11,181 nt of DNA from Paludibacteraceae bacterium (GCA_017646225.1 JAGCMZ010000084.1:1-11181); one strand, 5' to 3'. Shown: positions 1 to 6,305, numbered from the stretch's first letter. A program made the numbers and translations. The notes: generated by a model not told the origin, from the sequence alone.

Positions 1-30
1 CACCATGAGGCAATCGCTTGGTTTGCGACT

Positions 31-88
31 GCAAAGGTAATACAAATTTCCTAACTCCAAAAATTTTTGCCAGAAAATTTACCTTTGC
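31..88. repeat. 10-bp perfect inverted repeat of promoter -7 motifs
   Basis: GCAAAGGTAA at 31-40 and TTACCTTTGC at 79-88 are exact reverse complements separated by 38 nt. Each contains a TACCTTTG -7 motif pointing outward, so the arrangement resembles a symmetric divergent promoter. The leftward copy has a suitably spaced TTG. The rightward copy does not: its nearest TTG, at 67-69, is only 10 nt away. Rightward activity is therefore doubtful. If real, it would transcribe into the inverted repeat at 141-333, antisense to the tyrS 3' end. Confidence 0.5.
32..60 (-). promoter_or_regulatory. Bacteroidota-type promoter firing left out of the window
   Basis: Read on the minus strand, TACCTTTG (39-32) matches the -7 consensus TAnnTTTG. 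A TTG (60-58) lies 18 nt upstream as a -33 element. Downstream, the first minus-strand ATG is at 6-4, leaving a leader of roughly 20 nt, so a gene on the minus strand probably starts at position 6 and continues outside the window. Only two of its codons (ATG GTG) are visible, so nothing can be said about the product. Confidence 0.5.
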
Positions 89-106
89 ATGTAAGTTTTT
101 TTTGAT

Positions 107-130
107 GAATCGACGAATCGACGAATCGAA
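107..130. repeat. Octanucleotide tandem repeat, three copies
   Basis: The unit GAATCGAC occurs at 107-114 and 115-122, followed by GAATCGAA at 123-130. It lies about 10 bp outside the left arm of the large inverted repeat at 141-333. A second 8-bp-period array with a related consensus (2713-2744) accompanies the other large inverted repeat in this window. Confidence 0.75.
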
Positions 131-140
131 AATCCTCCCT

Positions 141-333
141 GAATATATTTTAAAGGTTGAATTTCAAGGCTTGCGCAGCCCGAAAAACCGGAGTTTACTT
201 GGCGTAATTCTGCGATTAAGCGAGGGGAGAATAAGTTTACATATTATCCCGAGCATGAGCAGAATCGCTGTAAGCAAATGAGGATTTTGAGGGCAAGCGT
301 AACGCAGAAATTCGCCTTTAAAATTATTCCGAG
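141..333. repeat. Large imperfect inverted repeat (~190 bp) ending in tyrS
   Basis: The left arm (about 141-233) and right arm (about 242-333) are imperfect reverse complements around an ~8-nt loop near 234-241. Paired blocks visible by eye include ATTTTAAAGG (147-156) with CCTTTAAAAT (315-324), GAATTTC (159-165) with GAAATTC (307-313), GCTTGC (169-174) with GCAAGC (293-298), and an ATTCTGC/GCAGAAT pair near the centre. The right end covers the tyrS stop codon and its last two sense codons. As RNA it would form a long hairpin just beyond tyrS and could act as a 3' end or stabiliser, but there is no clear U-tract. No protein is encoded. It may be a MITE- or REP-like element; this is inference. 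Confidence 0.65.
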
Positions 334-1613
334 AATGTAATTAGGAAATAGTTCTTCTTACCTTTTTGCACCAACAAATACTTATCGTTAAGCAACATAT
401 CGGCCGATAGAATGGCTTCGGTATCGGTACATTTTTCTTTGTTAACGGCAAAACCACCGTTTTGGATAAGTTTACGCATTTCGCCTTTAGAAGCAAACAC
501 CGCTGCTTTTTCGGTCAAAAGATCCATTAGTTTGCAGCCTACAGCCTCTTTGCTCACTTCAAATTGAGGCACGCCATCGAACACCGCCAACAAGGTAGCT
601 TCGTCTAATTTTTTAAGCGATTCTGAGGTAGCGTTACCAAACAAGATGTTAGAGGCTTCTACGGCCATTTCGTAGTCTTGTTCAGAGTGTACCATGATGG
701 TAATTTCTTTTGCCAAACGTTTTTGCAATAGACGCAAATGAGGAGCCGCTGTGTGTTCTGCAACTAAGTTTTCTACTTCTTCTTTGCTCAAGAAGGTAAA
801 GATTTTGATGTATTTTTCGGCATCGGCATCGCTTACGTTCAACCAGAATTGGTAGAATTTGTAAGGAGTGGTATAGTTGCGCGACAACCATACGTTACCG
901 CTTTCGGTTTTGCCAAATTTACCACCATCGGCTTTGGTAATCAATGGGCAAGTAAGCGCAAAAGCTTCGCCACCTAGTTTACGACGAATAAGTTCTGAAC
1001 CGGTTGTAATGTTACCCCATTGGTCTGAACCACCTAGTTGCAAACGGCAGTTTTTGGTTTCGTATAGGTGCATAAAGTCGTAACCTTGCACCAATTGATA
1101 GGTAAACTCGGTAAACGACATACCTACGCTCGATTCGGCAGAAAGACGTTTTTTAACCGAATCTTTGGCCATCATGTAGTTTACAGTGATGTGTTTGCCA
1201 ATATCGCGGATAAACGCCAAGAAAGAAAATTCTTTCATCCAGTCGTAGTTGTTCACCATTTCGGCTGCGTTGGGCGCATCGCTATCAAAATCTAAGAATT
1301 TAGACAATTGTTCTTTGATACAAGCTTGGTTGTGACGAAGGGTTGCCTCGTCTAGCAAGTTACGTTCGGCACTTTTGCCCGATGGGTCGCCAATCATACC
1401 GGTAGCACCGCCTACCAACGCCAAGGGCTTGTGGCCACAACGTTGAAAATGGCGCAACATCATTACCCCTACCAAGTGACCAATGTGCAACGAGTCGGCA
1501 GTAGGGTCAATACCTAGGTAAGCCGTGGTCATTTCTTTGGCCAATTGTTCTTCGGTTCCAGGCACCATGGAGTGGATCATACCCCTCCAGGTTAGTTCTT
1601 CAATAAAATCCAT
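324..1613 (-). CDS. tyrS: Tyrosyl-tRNA synthetase
   Basis: Class I aminoacyl-tRNA synthetase that charges tRNA-Tyr with tyrosine in the cytoplasm. It is 429 residues long, the normal size for the bacterial TyrRS with a C-terminal S4 domain. The HIGH motif is at residues 43-46 and the KMSKS-equivalent, KFGKT, is at 232-236. The tyrosine-pocket segments YQLVQGYD (172-179) and [11 protein letters not shown] (191-201) are intact. An S4-like RNA-binding domain occupies roughly 360-425 and ends in [12 protein letters not shown]. The ATG overlaps the tadA stop codon by one base (TAATG), which supports translational coupling and fixes the start. It is the last gene of a minus-strand cluster with tadA and two small genes. 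The final two sense codons and the stop lie inside the outer end of a large inverted repeat (141-333), so the extreme C-terminus may have been shaped by that element. Confidence 0.97.
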   Translation of the reverse strand: MDFIEELTWRGMIHSMVPGTEEQLAKEMTTAYLGIDPTADSLHIGHLVGVMMLRHFQRCGHKPLALVGGATGMIGDPSGKSAERNLLDEATLRHNQACIKEQLSKFLDFDSDAPNAAEMVNNYDWMKEFSFLAFIRDIGKHITVNYMMAKDSVKKRLSAESSVGMSFTEFTYQLVQGYDFMHLYETKNCRLQLGGSDQWGNITTGSELIRRKLGGEAFALTCPLITKADGGKFGKTESGNVWLSRNYTTPYKFYQFWLNVSDADAEKYIKIFTFLSKEEVENLVAEHTAAPHLRLLQKRLAKEITIMVHSEQDYEMAVEASNILFGNATSESLKKLDEATLLAVFDGVPQFEVSKEAVGCKLMDLLTEKAAVFASKGEMRKLIQNGGFAVNKEKCTDTEAILSADMLLNDKYLLVQKGKKNYFLITFSE

Positions 1614-2047
1614 TATCGTTTTGCTTTAAAAAAATCTTTCATCAATTGGGCGCACTCTTGTTGCATTACGCCCGATACTACTTCGGTTTTGGGATGAAGC
1701 GAAGTGGGGGCTTTTACTGTAAAGCCGTATTTCTCTTCGCTGGCACCGTACACCAAGCGGGCTATTTTGGCCCAATACATCGCTCCTGCGCACATTACGC
1801 AAGGTTCTACGGTTACATACACCGTGCAATCGGGCAAATATTTGGCTCCTAAATCGCTCATAGCAGCCGTTATGGCTATCATTTCGGCGTGCGCTGTGGC
1901 ATCGTTTAGGGTCTCGGTTAGGTTATGACCACGACCAATGATTTTTCCACCTGCCACTACCACAGCACCAATGGGCACCTCGTCGGCATCAAACGCCTTT
2001 TGGGCCTCTAGCAGGGCTTGCTTCATAAACAAAATATCGTCTGTCAT
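1613..2047 (-). CDS. tadA: tRNA-specific adenosine deaminase TadA
   Basis: Zinc-dependent cytidine/deoxycytidylate deaminase-fold enzyme that converts adenosine 34 to inosine in the tRNA anticodon wobble position. With the start at 2047 it has 144 residues, the usual TadA length. The catalytic HAE motif is at 53-55 (H53 zinc ligand, E55 proton shuttle) and PCVMC at 82-86 supplies the zinc ligands C83 and C86. An in-frame ATG at 2080 would add 11 residues (MTKTRLPYLIS), but these overlap the upstream gene and do not look like TadA. The ATG at 2047 falls one base after the upstream TAG (TAGTATG), so it is preferred. The stop overlaps the tyrS start by one base. Pairing an anticodon-editing enzyme with a tRNA synthetase gives the cluster a tRNA theme. 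Confidence 0.96.
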   Translation of the reverse strand: MTDDILFMKQALLEAQKAFDADEVPIGAVVVAGGKIIGRGHNLTETLNDATAHAEMIAITAAMSDLGAKYLPDCTVYVTVEPCVMCAGAMYWAKIARLVYGASEEKYGFTVKAPTSLHPKTEVVSGVMQQECAQLMKDFFKAKR

Positions 2048-2048
2048 A

Positions 2049-2264
2049 CTAATCAAATAAGGTAGGCGCGTCTTCGTCAAACTGCTTTAGAATGGCCCTA
2101 ATAAGGGTTTCTCTATAAAAACGCGACTTATTTTGTACACGATAGCGTTTTACATAGCGGTTTACGGCATCCATCTCCTTGTCGTTCAGCAAGAAACTGA
2201 TGCGATGGGTACGCACCATTTTATCGCGAACGGGTAATTTTATTTTGGACGATTTTTTTGCCAT
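2049..2264 (-). CDS. Small ribbon-helix-helix-like conserved protein
   Basis: A 71-residue basic protein with no assigned function that I can name. It opens with a Lys/Arg-rich tail (residues 1-18) followed by RTHRISFLL (18-26), a plausible beta strand. Helix 1 spans about 27-41 (NDKEMDAVNRYVKRY) and helix 2 about 46-62, before an acidic C-terminal tail. The strand-helix-helix order and size fit ribbon-helix-helix DNA-binding proteins such as antitoxins and small repressors. Similar RTHR..SFLL proteins are, from memory, common conserved hypotheticals in Bacteroidales. No toxin-like partner is next to it: the upstream gene encodes a small membrane protein and the downstream gene is tadA, one base away. 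It may regulate its own cluster, but that is inference. Confidence 0.8.
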   Translation of the reverse strand: MAKKSSKIKLPVRDKMVRTHRISFLLNDKEMDAVNRYVKRYRVQNKSRFYRETLIRAILKQFDEDAPTLFD

Positions 2265-2281
2265 AAACCTTGTACTATCGC

Positions 2282-2470
2282 TTATTTTTTATCTTTTTCT
2301 GAACTTTCGCCCAACGAACAAGCCGCCAAACAAGTTACCGCCAATCCCAACAAATAAACAGCTTCGTTTACCGCTATTTTTTCCATGCCCAACAAGGTTA
2401 CCGTTCCTAGTCCCAAGCCCAACGCTACACATCTAAAGATAAGCAAAGGTAACTTTTTATCTATTTTCAT
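2282..2470 (-). CDS. Small two-helix membrane protein, unknown function
   Basis: A 62-residue protein that I do not recognise as a named family. After a short basic start (MKIDKKL) there are two hydrophobic segments, about residues 8-28 and 36-54. The second is rich in Ala, Leu and Cys (LLGLAVTCLAACSLG). A charged C-terminal tail (ESSEKDKK) follows. The likely topology is a helical hairpin in the inner membrane with both ends in the cytoplasm. Coding status is supported by a well-formed promoter 32 nt upstream of the ATG and by position as the first gene of a same-strand cluster, 17 nt before the ribbon-helix-helix gene. No catalytic residues are visible. Confidence 0.7.
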   Translation of the reverse strand: MKIDKKLPLLIFRCVALGLGLGTVTLLGMEKIAVNEAVYLLGLAVTCLAACSLGESSEKDKK

Positions 2471-2501
2471 AATTCAATAAGGAATTGATAGTTAGTGGTG
2501 G

Positions 2502-2532
2502 CAAAAGTACGTATTTTTTTGCACAAATACAA
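2502..2532 (-). promoter_or_regulatory. Promoter of the small-protein/tadA/tyrS cluster
   Basis: On the minus strand, TACTTTTG (2509-2502) matches the Bacteroidota -7 consensus TAnnTTTG. TTG (2532-2530) lies 20 nt upstream as the -33 element. The first ATG of the cluster is at 2470, giving a leader of roughly 25 nt. No other clear promoter was seen between 2470 and tyrS, consistent with one transcript. Confidence 0.65.
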
Positions 2533-2544
2533 TTATTGACTAAT

Positions 2545-2557
2545 CGGTGAATCACCG
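2545..2557. promoter_or_regulatory. 13-bp perfect palindrome upstream of promoter
   Basis: CGGTGA at 2545-2550 and TCACCG at 2552-2557 are exact reverse complements around a central A. The palindrome lies about 13 bp upstream of the -33 element of the 2470 gene and abuts the outer end of the large inverted repeat. It could be an operator for a dimeric regulator or simply the terminus of the repeat element. Confidence 0.4.
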
Positions 2558-2725
2558 TTTAAGCGATTCAATGCTCGGCAAACGCTCCCGGTCGGGATTT
2601 ACACATACAAAAACTACAAAATGTGAACTCGCTTCGCTCAAACAACACATTTTGCTTAACGTTTTTGCACATATAAATCTATTTCCGACCTCCGCTAACG
2701 GCACTCGCATTTGAATCGCCTAAAC
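2557..2725. repeat. Large imperfect inverted repeat (169 bp)
   Basis: The left arm (2557-2625) and right arm (2646-2725) are imperfect reverse complements flanking a 20-nt loop (2626-2645). Paired blocks are CAAAATGTG (2617-2625) with CACATTTTG (2646-2654), CAAAAAC with GTTTTTG, GATTTA with TAAATC, GGTCGG with CCGACC, and at the outer end GTTTAAGCGATTC with GAATCGCCTAAAC. The loop contains the mirror-symmetric string CTCGCTTCGCTC. The arms differ by substitutions and small indels, consistent with an old element or a structure kept by compensatory change. There is no ORF in it. It lies between the 3' end of the permease gene and the promoter of the next minus-strand cluster. Confidence 0.75.
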
Positions 2726-2744
2726 GACTAAACGCCTAAACGCA
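2713..2744. repeat. Octanucleotide tandem repeat, four degenerate copies
   Basis: Successive 8-mers read GAATCGCC, TAAACGAC, TAAACGCC and TAAACGCA. The first copy and part of the second also form the outer end of the right arm of the inverted repeat at 2557-2725. The consensus (K)AAWCGMC is close to the GAATCGAC array at 107-130. Confidence 0.65.
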
Positions 2745-2745
2745 T

Positions 2746-2759
2746 CATCGCTTGCGATG
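2746..2759. other. Short hairpin after the permease stop codon
   Basis: CATCGC (2746-2751) and GCGATG (2754-2759) pair around a 2-nt TT spacer, 5 bp beyond the stop codon of the permease gene in the minus direction. There is no downstream U-run on the minus strand, so an intrinsic terminator is not established. It may protect the mRNA 3' end or belong to the adjacent repeat region. Confidence 0.4.
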
Positions 2760-2764
2760 CGACT

Positions 2765-4018
2765 TTAATCAAACTTAATCGCTTTTGCGGGGCTAATCTT
2801 GGCAATAATGTGCGAGGGTAGCAGCATCATACAAAGCGTAATGATGGCAACGCCTACGTTCAATGCCAACCACGCCCATGCGTGTAGTTCAATGGGAACG
2901 GTATCTACAAAGTAAATAGAAGGATCCAAACTGATAACGCTCCATTGGTGTTGGATAAAACAAATGGCAAGACCTATTACATTGCCCCATAACATGCCTT
3001 TGCCAATCAAAAACAACGATTGGTACAAGAAAACCTTTCGAATGGTCCAGTTGTTGGCCCCCAATGCTTTTAGCGTGCCAATCATGGCCGTCTTCTCTAA
3101 AATCAAGATTAACAAACCCGAAATCATGGTAAATCCGGCTACAGCCATCATTAGGGTTAAAATCACCACCATGTTCATGTCCAAAAGCGCTAGCCAGTTA
3201 AAAATCTGGGGTTGCAATTCCATGGCGGTGCGAATGTAGTAAGGATTGTCGTATCCCTCTCCGTAAGTGTGCGATGTTAGTTGAAACAATTCGTAGCCCG
3301 TATCTTCTAAAAGGGAGATGTCTTTTACGCCCATTTCAACGCCACTCACTTGTGTATCGTTCCAACCGTTTAGCTGCCTTATGTGTTGTAAGTCGCCTAT
3401 AATAAACAGTTTGTCAAATTCAACCAATCCGGTTTCGTAAATGCCCGATATATTGAATTGGCGTACACGAACGTTGTTTTGAATAAAGTAGGCCAGTAGT
3501 TTATCGCCTACGTTTAGGTGTAAATCGTTGGCAGTTTTGCGCGATACAATCACTTGGTTGCAAACAGCGGTGTCGGTAATGGCAGGCAGGGTGCCTTCTT
3601 GTAGGTTAGCGGCAAAAAAGTCCCAATTGTAGTGGCTGTCAACGCCTTTTAATACAATGCCCTGAAAGTTGTCGGGTGTTTTTAAAATAGCCGGTTTAAC
3701 AGCGTAAGGTTGGGCGTATGCCACATTCTGAACCCTTCTAAATAGGTTTAGGGTGCTATCGTTTATAGCAATAGGAGGTAATTCGTACGTTTTGTTGTTA
3801 GTAAGGGCAGTTACTTGAATGTGCGAACCAAAACCAAATACCTTGCGGCTTACCTCGTTTTTAAAACCTGTAACCACAGCAATGGCTACTAGCATTACCG
3901 CCAAACCCAATGCAATGCCAATGATGGCAATGCGAATGGCTGGTTTTGCTACGTTTTTACCTTTTTTTTCAGTGGGTTGAAAATGGATACGACGTGCTAT
4001 AAAATGGGCAAGGCTCAT
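2765..4018 (-). CDS. LolC/LolE-type ABC transporter permease (FtsX domain)
   Basis: A 417-residue inner-membrane permease of the MacB/FtsX/LolCE superfamily. In Gram-negative cells such proteins use an associated ATPase to move lipoproteins or other substrates from the inner membrane. The order is a cytoplasmic start (MSLAHFIARRIHF), TM1 about 27-50, a large periplasmic MacB-PCD-like domain about 51-280, then TM2 about 282-308, TM3 about 333-356 and TM4 about 383-400. The conserved FtsX coupling segment EKTAMIGTLKALGA follows TM2, and the C-terminus ISPAKAIKFD is typical of the family. Length agrees with LolC/LolE. The start overlaps the aminotransferase stop by one base (TAATG). No ATP-binding subunit is encoded nearby, so it probably uses a LolD-like ATPase encoded elsewhere. 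Lipoprotein release is the likely role, but the exact substrate is not shown. Confidence 0.9.
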   Translation of the reverse strand: MSLAHFIARRIHFQPTEKKGKNVAKPAIRIAIIGIALGLAVMLVAIAVVTGFKNEVSRKVFGFGSHIQVTALTNNKTYELPPIAINDSTLNLFRRVQNVAYAQPYAVKPAILKTPDNFQGIVLKGVDSHYNWDFFAANLQEGTLPAITDTAVCNQVIVSRKTANDLHLNVGDKLLAYFIQNNVRVRQFNISGIYETGLVEFDKLFIIGDLQHIRQLNGWNDTQVSGVEMGVKDISLLEDTGYELFQLTSHTYGEGYDNPYYIRTAMELQPQIFNWLALLDMNMVVILTLMMAVAGFTMISGLLILILEKTAMIGTLKALGANNWTIRKVFLYQSLFLIGKGMLWGNVIGLAICFIQHQWSVISLDPSIYFVDTVPIELHAWAWLALNVGVAIITLCMMLLPSHIIAKISPAKAIKFD

Positions 4019-5220
4019 TATACCGTGGTTCTGCCTGGATAAACCTCTAATGCTTTACGCAACACAAACAAGGCTTTGGCAAGGTCTTCTTTTTTCAGTA
4101 CGTATGCCAAACGAACTTCGTTTCTACCTACGTTGTTCATGGTATAGAAACCCGATGCAGGAGCCATCATTACCGTTTGTCCTTCGTATTCAAAGTCGCT
4201 CAATAGCCAAGCGCAGAACTTGTCGCTGTCGTCAATGGGCAGTCTGGCTACGGTATAGAAAGCTCCCATAGGAATAGGAGAGTATACGCCTGGAATGCGG
4301 TTCAAACCGTCAATCAAGTATTTACGACGTTCTACGTACTCGTTGTACATTTCAAGCATGTATTCTTCTTCGGTATCAATCGATGCTTCGGCAGCAATCT
4401 GACCTACCAACGGAGGACTTAAACGTGCTTGGCAGAACTTCATAACGCTTTCTTTCACTTCTTTGTTTTTGCACACCAACGCACCAATACGGATACCGCA
4501 TTCGCTGTAACGTTTCGAAACCGAGTCGAACAATACCACGTTTTCTTCGATGCCTTTTAGGTGGAAAGCCGAAATATAAGGAGCGCCTGTGTAGCAGAAT
4601 TCGCGGTAAACCTCGTCAGAGAACAAATACAAGTCGTATTTTTTTACCAAATCGCGAATTTTGTTCATCTCCTCTTTGGTGTACAAATAACCAGTAGGGT
4701 TGTTAGGGTTGCAAATTAGAATCCCTTTGGTTTTTGGAGTAATCAGTTCTTCAAATTTTTCGATAGGAGGCAATGCAAAACCATCTTCGATGCTCGATAC
4801 AATGGGTTTGATAACTGCTCCAGCACTAATAGCAAACGCAGTGTAGTTGGCGTAAGCAGGTTCGGGTACGATGATTTCGTCACCTGGGTCTAAACAAGCC
4901 ATAAAAGCAAAGTTTACGGCTTCAGAACCGCCTGTGGTAACAATAATATCGTTTTCGTCTACCTCAATTTTGAATCGTTTGTAGTATTCGGCCAATTTTA
5001 AGCGCAACGATTTGTAACCGTTACTTGGGCTGTATTCCAAAATTTCGCGGTCGATGTTGCGAATCGCTCGTAACGCCACTTCGGGGGTTTTCAAGTCGGG
5101 TTGGCCAATGTTCAAATGGTACACTTTAATCCCACGTTCTTTGGCTTGATCTGCCAAAGGAACCAGTTTCCGAATGGGCGATTGCGGCATTTGTTGGCCG
5201 CGAAGCGATGTTTTAGGCAT
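4018..5220 (-). CDS. Class I/II pyridoxal-phosphate aminotransferase
   Basis: A 400-residue fold-type I PLP enzyme of the aspartate aminotransferase family, which transfers amino groups between amino acids and 2-oxo acids in the cytoplasm. NPNNPTG (171-177) includes the Asn that contacts the cofactor ring. D202 in SDEVY (201-205) would pair with the pyridine nitrogen, K236 in SVSKRYSECGIRIG is the Schiff-base lysine, R244 lies in the phosphate-binding region and R370 (NEVRLAY) would bind the substrate alpha-carboxylate. The N-terminus MPKTSLRGQQMPQSPIRKL is typical of a Bacteroidales group. The amino-acid specificity cannot be read from sequence, so no symbol is given. It overlaps the permease gene by one base and lies 50 nt after the radical SAM gene. 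A TAAATTTG -7-like motif lies in that gap, so it may have its own promoter. Confidence 0.93.
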   Translation of the reverse strand: MPKTSLRGQQMPQSPIRKLVPLADQAKERGIKVYHLNIGQPDLKTPEVALRAIRNIDREILEYSPSNGYKSLRLKLAEYYKRFKIEVDENDIIVTTGGSEAVNFAFMACLDPGDEIIVPEPAYANYTAFAISAGAVIKPIVSSIEDGFALPPIEKFEELITPKTKGILICNPNNPTGYLYTKEEMNKIRDLVKKYDLYLFSDEVYREFCYTGAPYISAFHLKGIEENVVLFDSVSKRYSECGIRIGALVCKNKEVKESVMKFCQARLSPPLVGQIAAEASIDTEEEYMLEMYNEYVERRKYLIDGLNRIPGVYSPIPMGAFYTVARLPIDDSDKFCAWLLSDFEYEGQTVMMAPASGFYTMNNVGRNEVRLAYVLKKEDLAKALFVLRKALEVYPGRTTV

Positions 5221-5238
5221 AAAAAGTATCTATTAAGT

Positions 5239-5246
5239 CAAATTTA
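5239..5246 (-). promoter_or_regulatory. Possible -7 element for the aminotransferase
   Basis: The minus strand reads TAAATTTG here, matching TAnnTTTG, about 19 nt before the ATG at 5220. The best upstream TTG (5274-5272) is 25 nt away, longer than the usual spacing, and overlaps the radical SAM stop region. Activity is uncertain. Confidence 0.3.
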
Positions 5247-5270
5247 AGGCACAAAAATAAAAAAAATAAT

Positions 5271-6194
5271 TCAAATTTGAAATAGCCTTCCCTGAAAAGC
5301 GCCTCTTTCTTTTATGCGGGCTTCCAGGCGGTGTACAAATTCGTAATTTTTTAATTGCCAGTTGGGTGCAATTCGCCATGTGTCGGGCGATTGCGATACA
5401 AAACGTTCTATGCAAATGTTTGGATTGAGTCGTTCCATGATGTCGATGCACAAATCAATGTATTCATCGCAAGAAAACAACGGAATGCTACTTGGATCGG
5501 CCAAAAATTGCTTGGCCATGGCGGTGTTTTTGATAATTTGCAGCTGGTGCAATTTTAGCATGTCGATGGGCAAATGCGCCATTTTATCGGCACTTTCTAG
5601 GATTTTGGATCTGTCTTCGCCGGGTAGTCCTATAATTAAATGTGCAGCTGTAAGAATGCCCATGTTGTGTGCTCGGCAAATGGCATCTACGCTGGTTTCA
5701 AAATCGTGGCCGCGGTTAATGCGTTGCAAGGTATCGTTGTGGGTACTTTCAACCCCCAATTCAAGCAGAATAAAGTGCTTCTTGCTTAAATCGGCCAAAA
5801 GTTCCAGTACCTCTTGCGGAACGCAGTCGGGTCGTGTGCCAATGGAAAGGCCTACAACGCCCTCTATGCTCAAAGCCTCGTTGTAATATTTTTGTAACAC
5901 GTCTACGGGTGCGTAGGTGTTGCTAAACGACTGAAAATAAACAATAAACTGCTTGTAGTCGGGTTTGTGGGCAAAAAACTGAAGTCCTTTTTTTACTTGT
6001 TCGGTAATGCTGTCACCTTGTAAACAGTAATCGGGGCTAAAAGAACTGTTGTTGCAGAAAGTACACCCGCCAACGCTTATTTTTCCGTCGCGGTTAGGGC
6101 AAGAAAACCCCGGATTCACCGATATTTTTTGCACCCTTTGTGCAAAATACCGACGCATAAATTCAGGATAGGTTAAATAAGCAGAAGTTTTCAT
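5271..6194 (-). CDS. Radical SAM protein, TIGR01212/YhcC-YtqA family
   Basis: A 307-residue radical S-adenosylmethionine enzyme that would bind a 4Fe-4S cluster and cleave SAM. The N-terminal block SCPNRDGKISVGGCTFCNN puts cysteines at 32, 44 and 47, the CX11CX2C spacing of the TIGR01212 family instead of the classic CX3CX2C. Further family-like segments are FIVYFQSFSNTYAP (downstream of the cluster), GLSIGTRPDC, LELGVEST and HLIIGLPGE, which line the barrel in this group. B. subtilis YtqA of this family has been linked, as I recall, to wobble-uridine modification of tRNA (MnmL); E. coli YhcC is less clear. A tRNA-modification role would fit the nearby tadA and tyrS but is inference. The start at 6194 lies just downstream of a well-formed promoter. 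Confidence 0.9.
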   Translation of the reverse strand: MKTSAYLTYPEFMRRYFAQRVQKISVNPGFSCPNRDGKISVGGCTFCNNSSFSPDYCLQGDSITEQVKKGLQFFAHKPDYKQFIVYFQSFSNTYAPVDVLQKYYNEALSIEGVVGLSIGTRPDCVPQEVLELLADLSKKHFILLELGVESTHNDTLQRINRGHDFETSVDAICRAHNMGILTAAHLIIGLPGEDRSKILESADKMAHLPIDMLKLHQLQIIKNTAMAKQFLADPSSIPLFSCDEYIDLCIDIMERLNPNICIERFVSQSPDTWRIAPNWQLKNYEFVHRLEARIKERGAFQGRLFQI

Positions 6195-6198
6195 AGGG

Positions 6199-6229
6199 CA
6201 AATGTAAGGATTTTGATTAAAATGCCCAA
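6199..6229 (-). promoter_or_regulatory. Promoter of the radical SAM gene
   Basis: On the minus strand, TACATTTG (6206-6199) is a -7 match and TTG (6229-6227, within a TTTTTG run) lies 20 nt upstream. The ATG is at 6194, only 4 nt beyond the -7 element, so the transcript is expected to be leaderless or nearly so. This is the leftward half of a divergent pair. Confidence 0.65.
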
Positions 6230-6253
6230 AAACAGAATAAATCTTCTAAAAAG

Positions 6254-6285
6254 TTGGGAAATTCCCATAAGTTTTGTTATATTTG
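6254..6285 (+). promoter_or_regulatory. Promoter of the DUF4301-glgB-pcrB operon
   Basis: TATATTTG at 6278-6285 matches the Bacteroidota -7 consensus and TTG at 6254-6256 lies 21 nt upstream as the -33 element. The operon's first ATG is at 6306, giving a leader of about 15 nt. The short GGGAAATTCCC palindrome (6256-6266) inside the spacer could be an operator. Confidence 0.65.
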
Positions 6286-6305
6286 TTCTGTTAAATTGAA
6301 TTGAG

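Noticed and set aside
18..281. Open frame of 87 codons on the plus strand
   Set aside because: It runs through the promoter-like motifs, the octamer array and half of the large inverted repeat; the translation has no recognisable domain and no properly placed promoter.
906..920. KFGKT in TyrRS in place of KMSKS as an unusual active-site change
   Set aside because: KFGK(S/T) is a normal variant in bacterial TyrRS, including the E. coli enzyme.
2048..2080. Upstream ATG extending tadA by 11 residues
   Set aside because: The extension overlaps the upstream gene and is unlike TadA N-termini; the ATG at 2047 gives the usual length and tight spacing.
2179..2436. Open frame of 85 codons on the plus strand
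   Set aside because: It lies antisense to two small genes that have better promoter, operon and composition support; its proline-rich end reflects the complementary strand.
2746..2759. Intrinsic terminator for the permease transcript
   Set aside because: The stem is short, the 2-nt loop is too tight, and no U-tract follows on the minus strand; kept only as a hairpin.
5362..5886. Open frame of 174 codons on the plus strand
   Set aside because: It is wholly antisense to the radical SAM gene, whose motifs are intact; the translation shows no domain.
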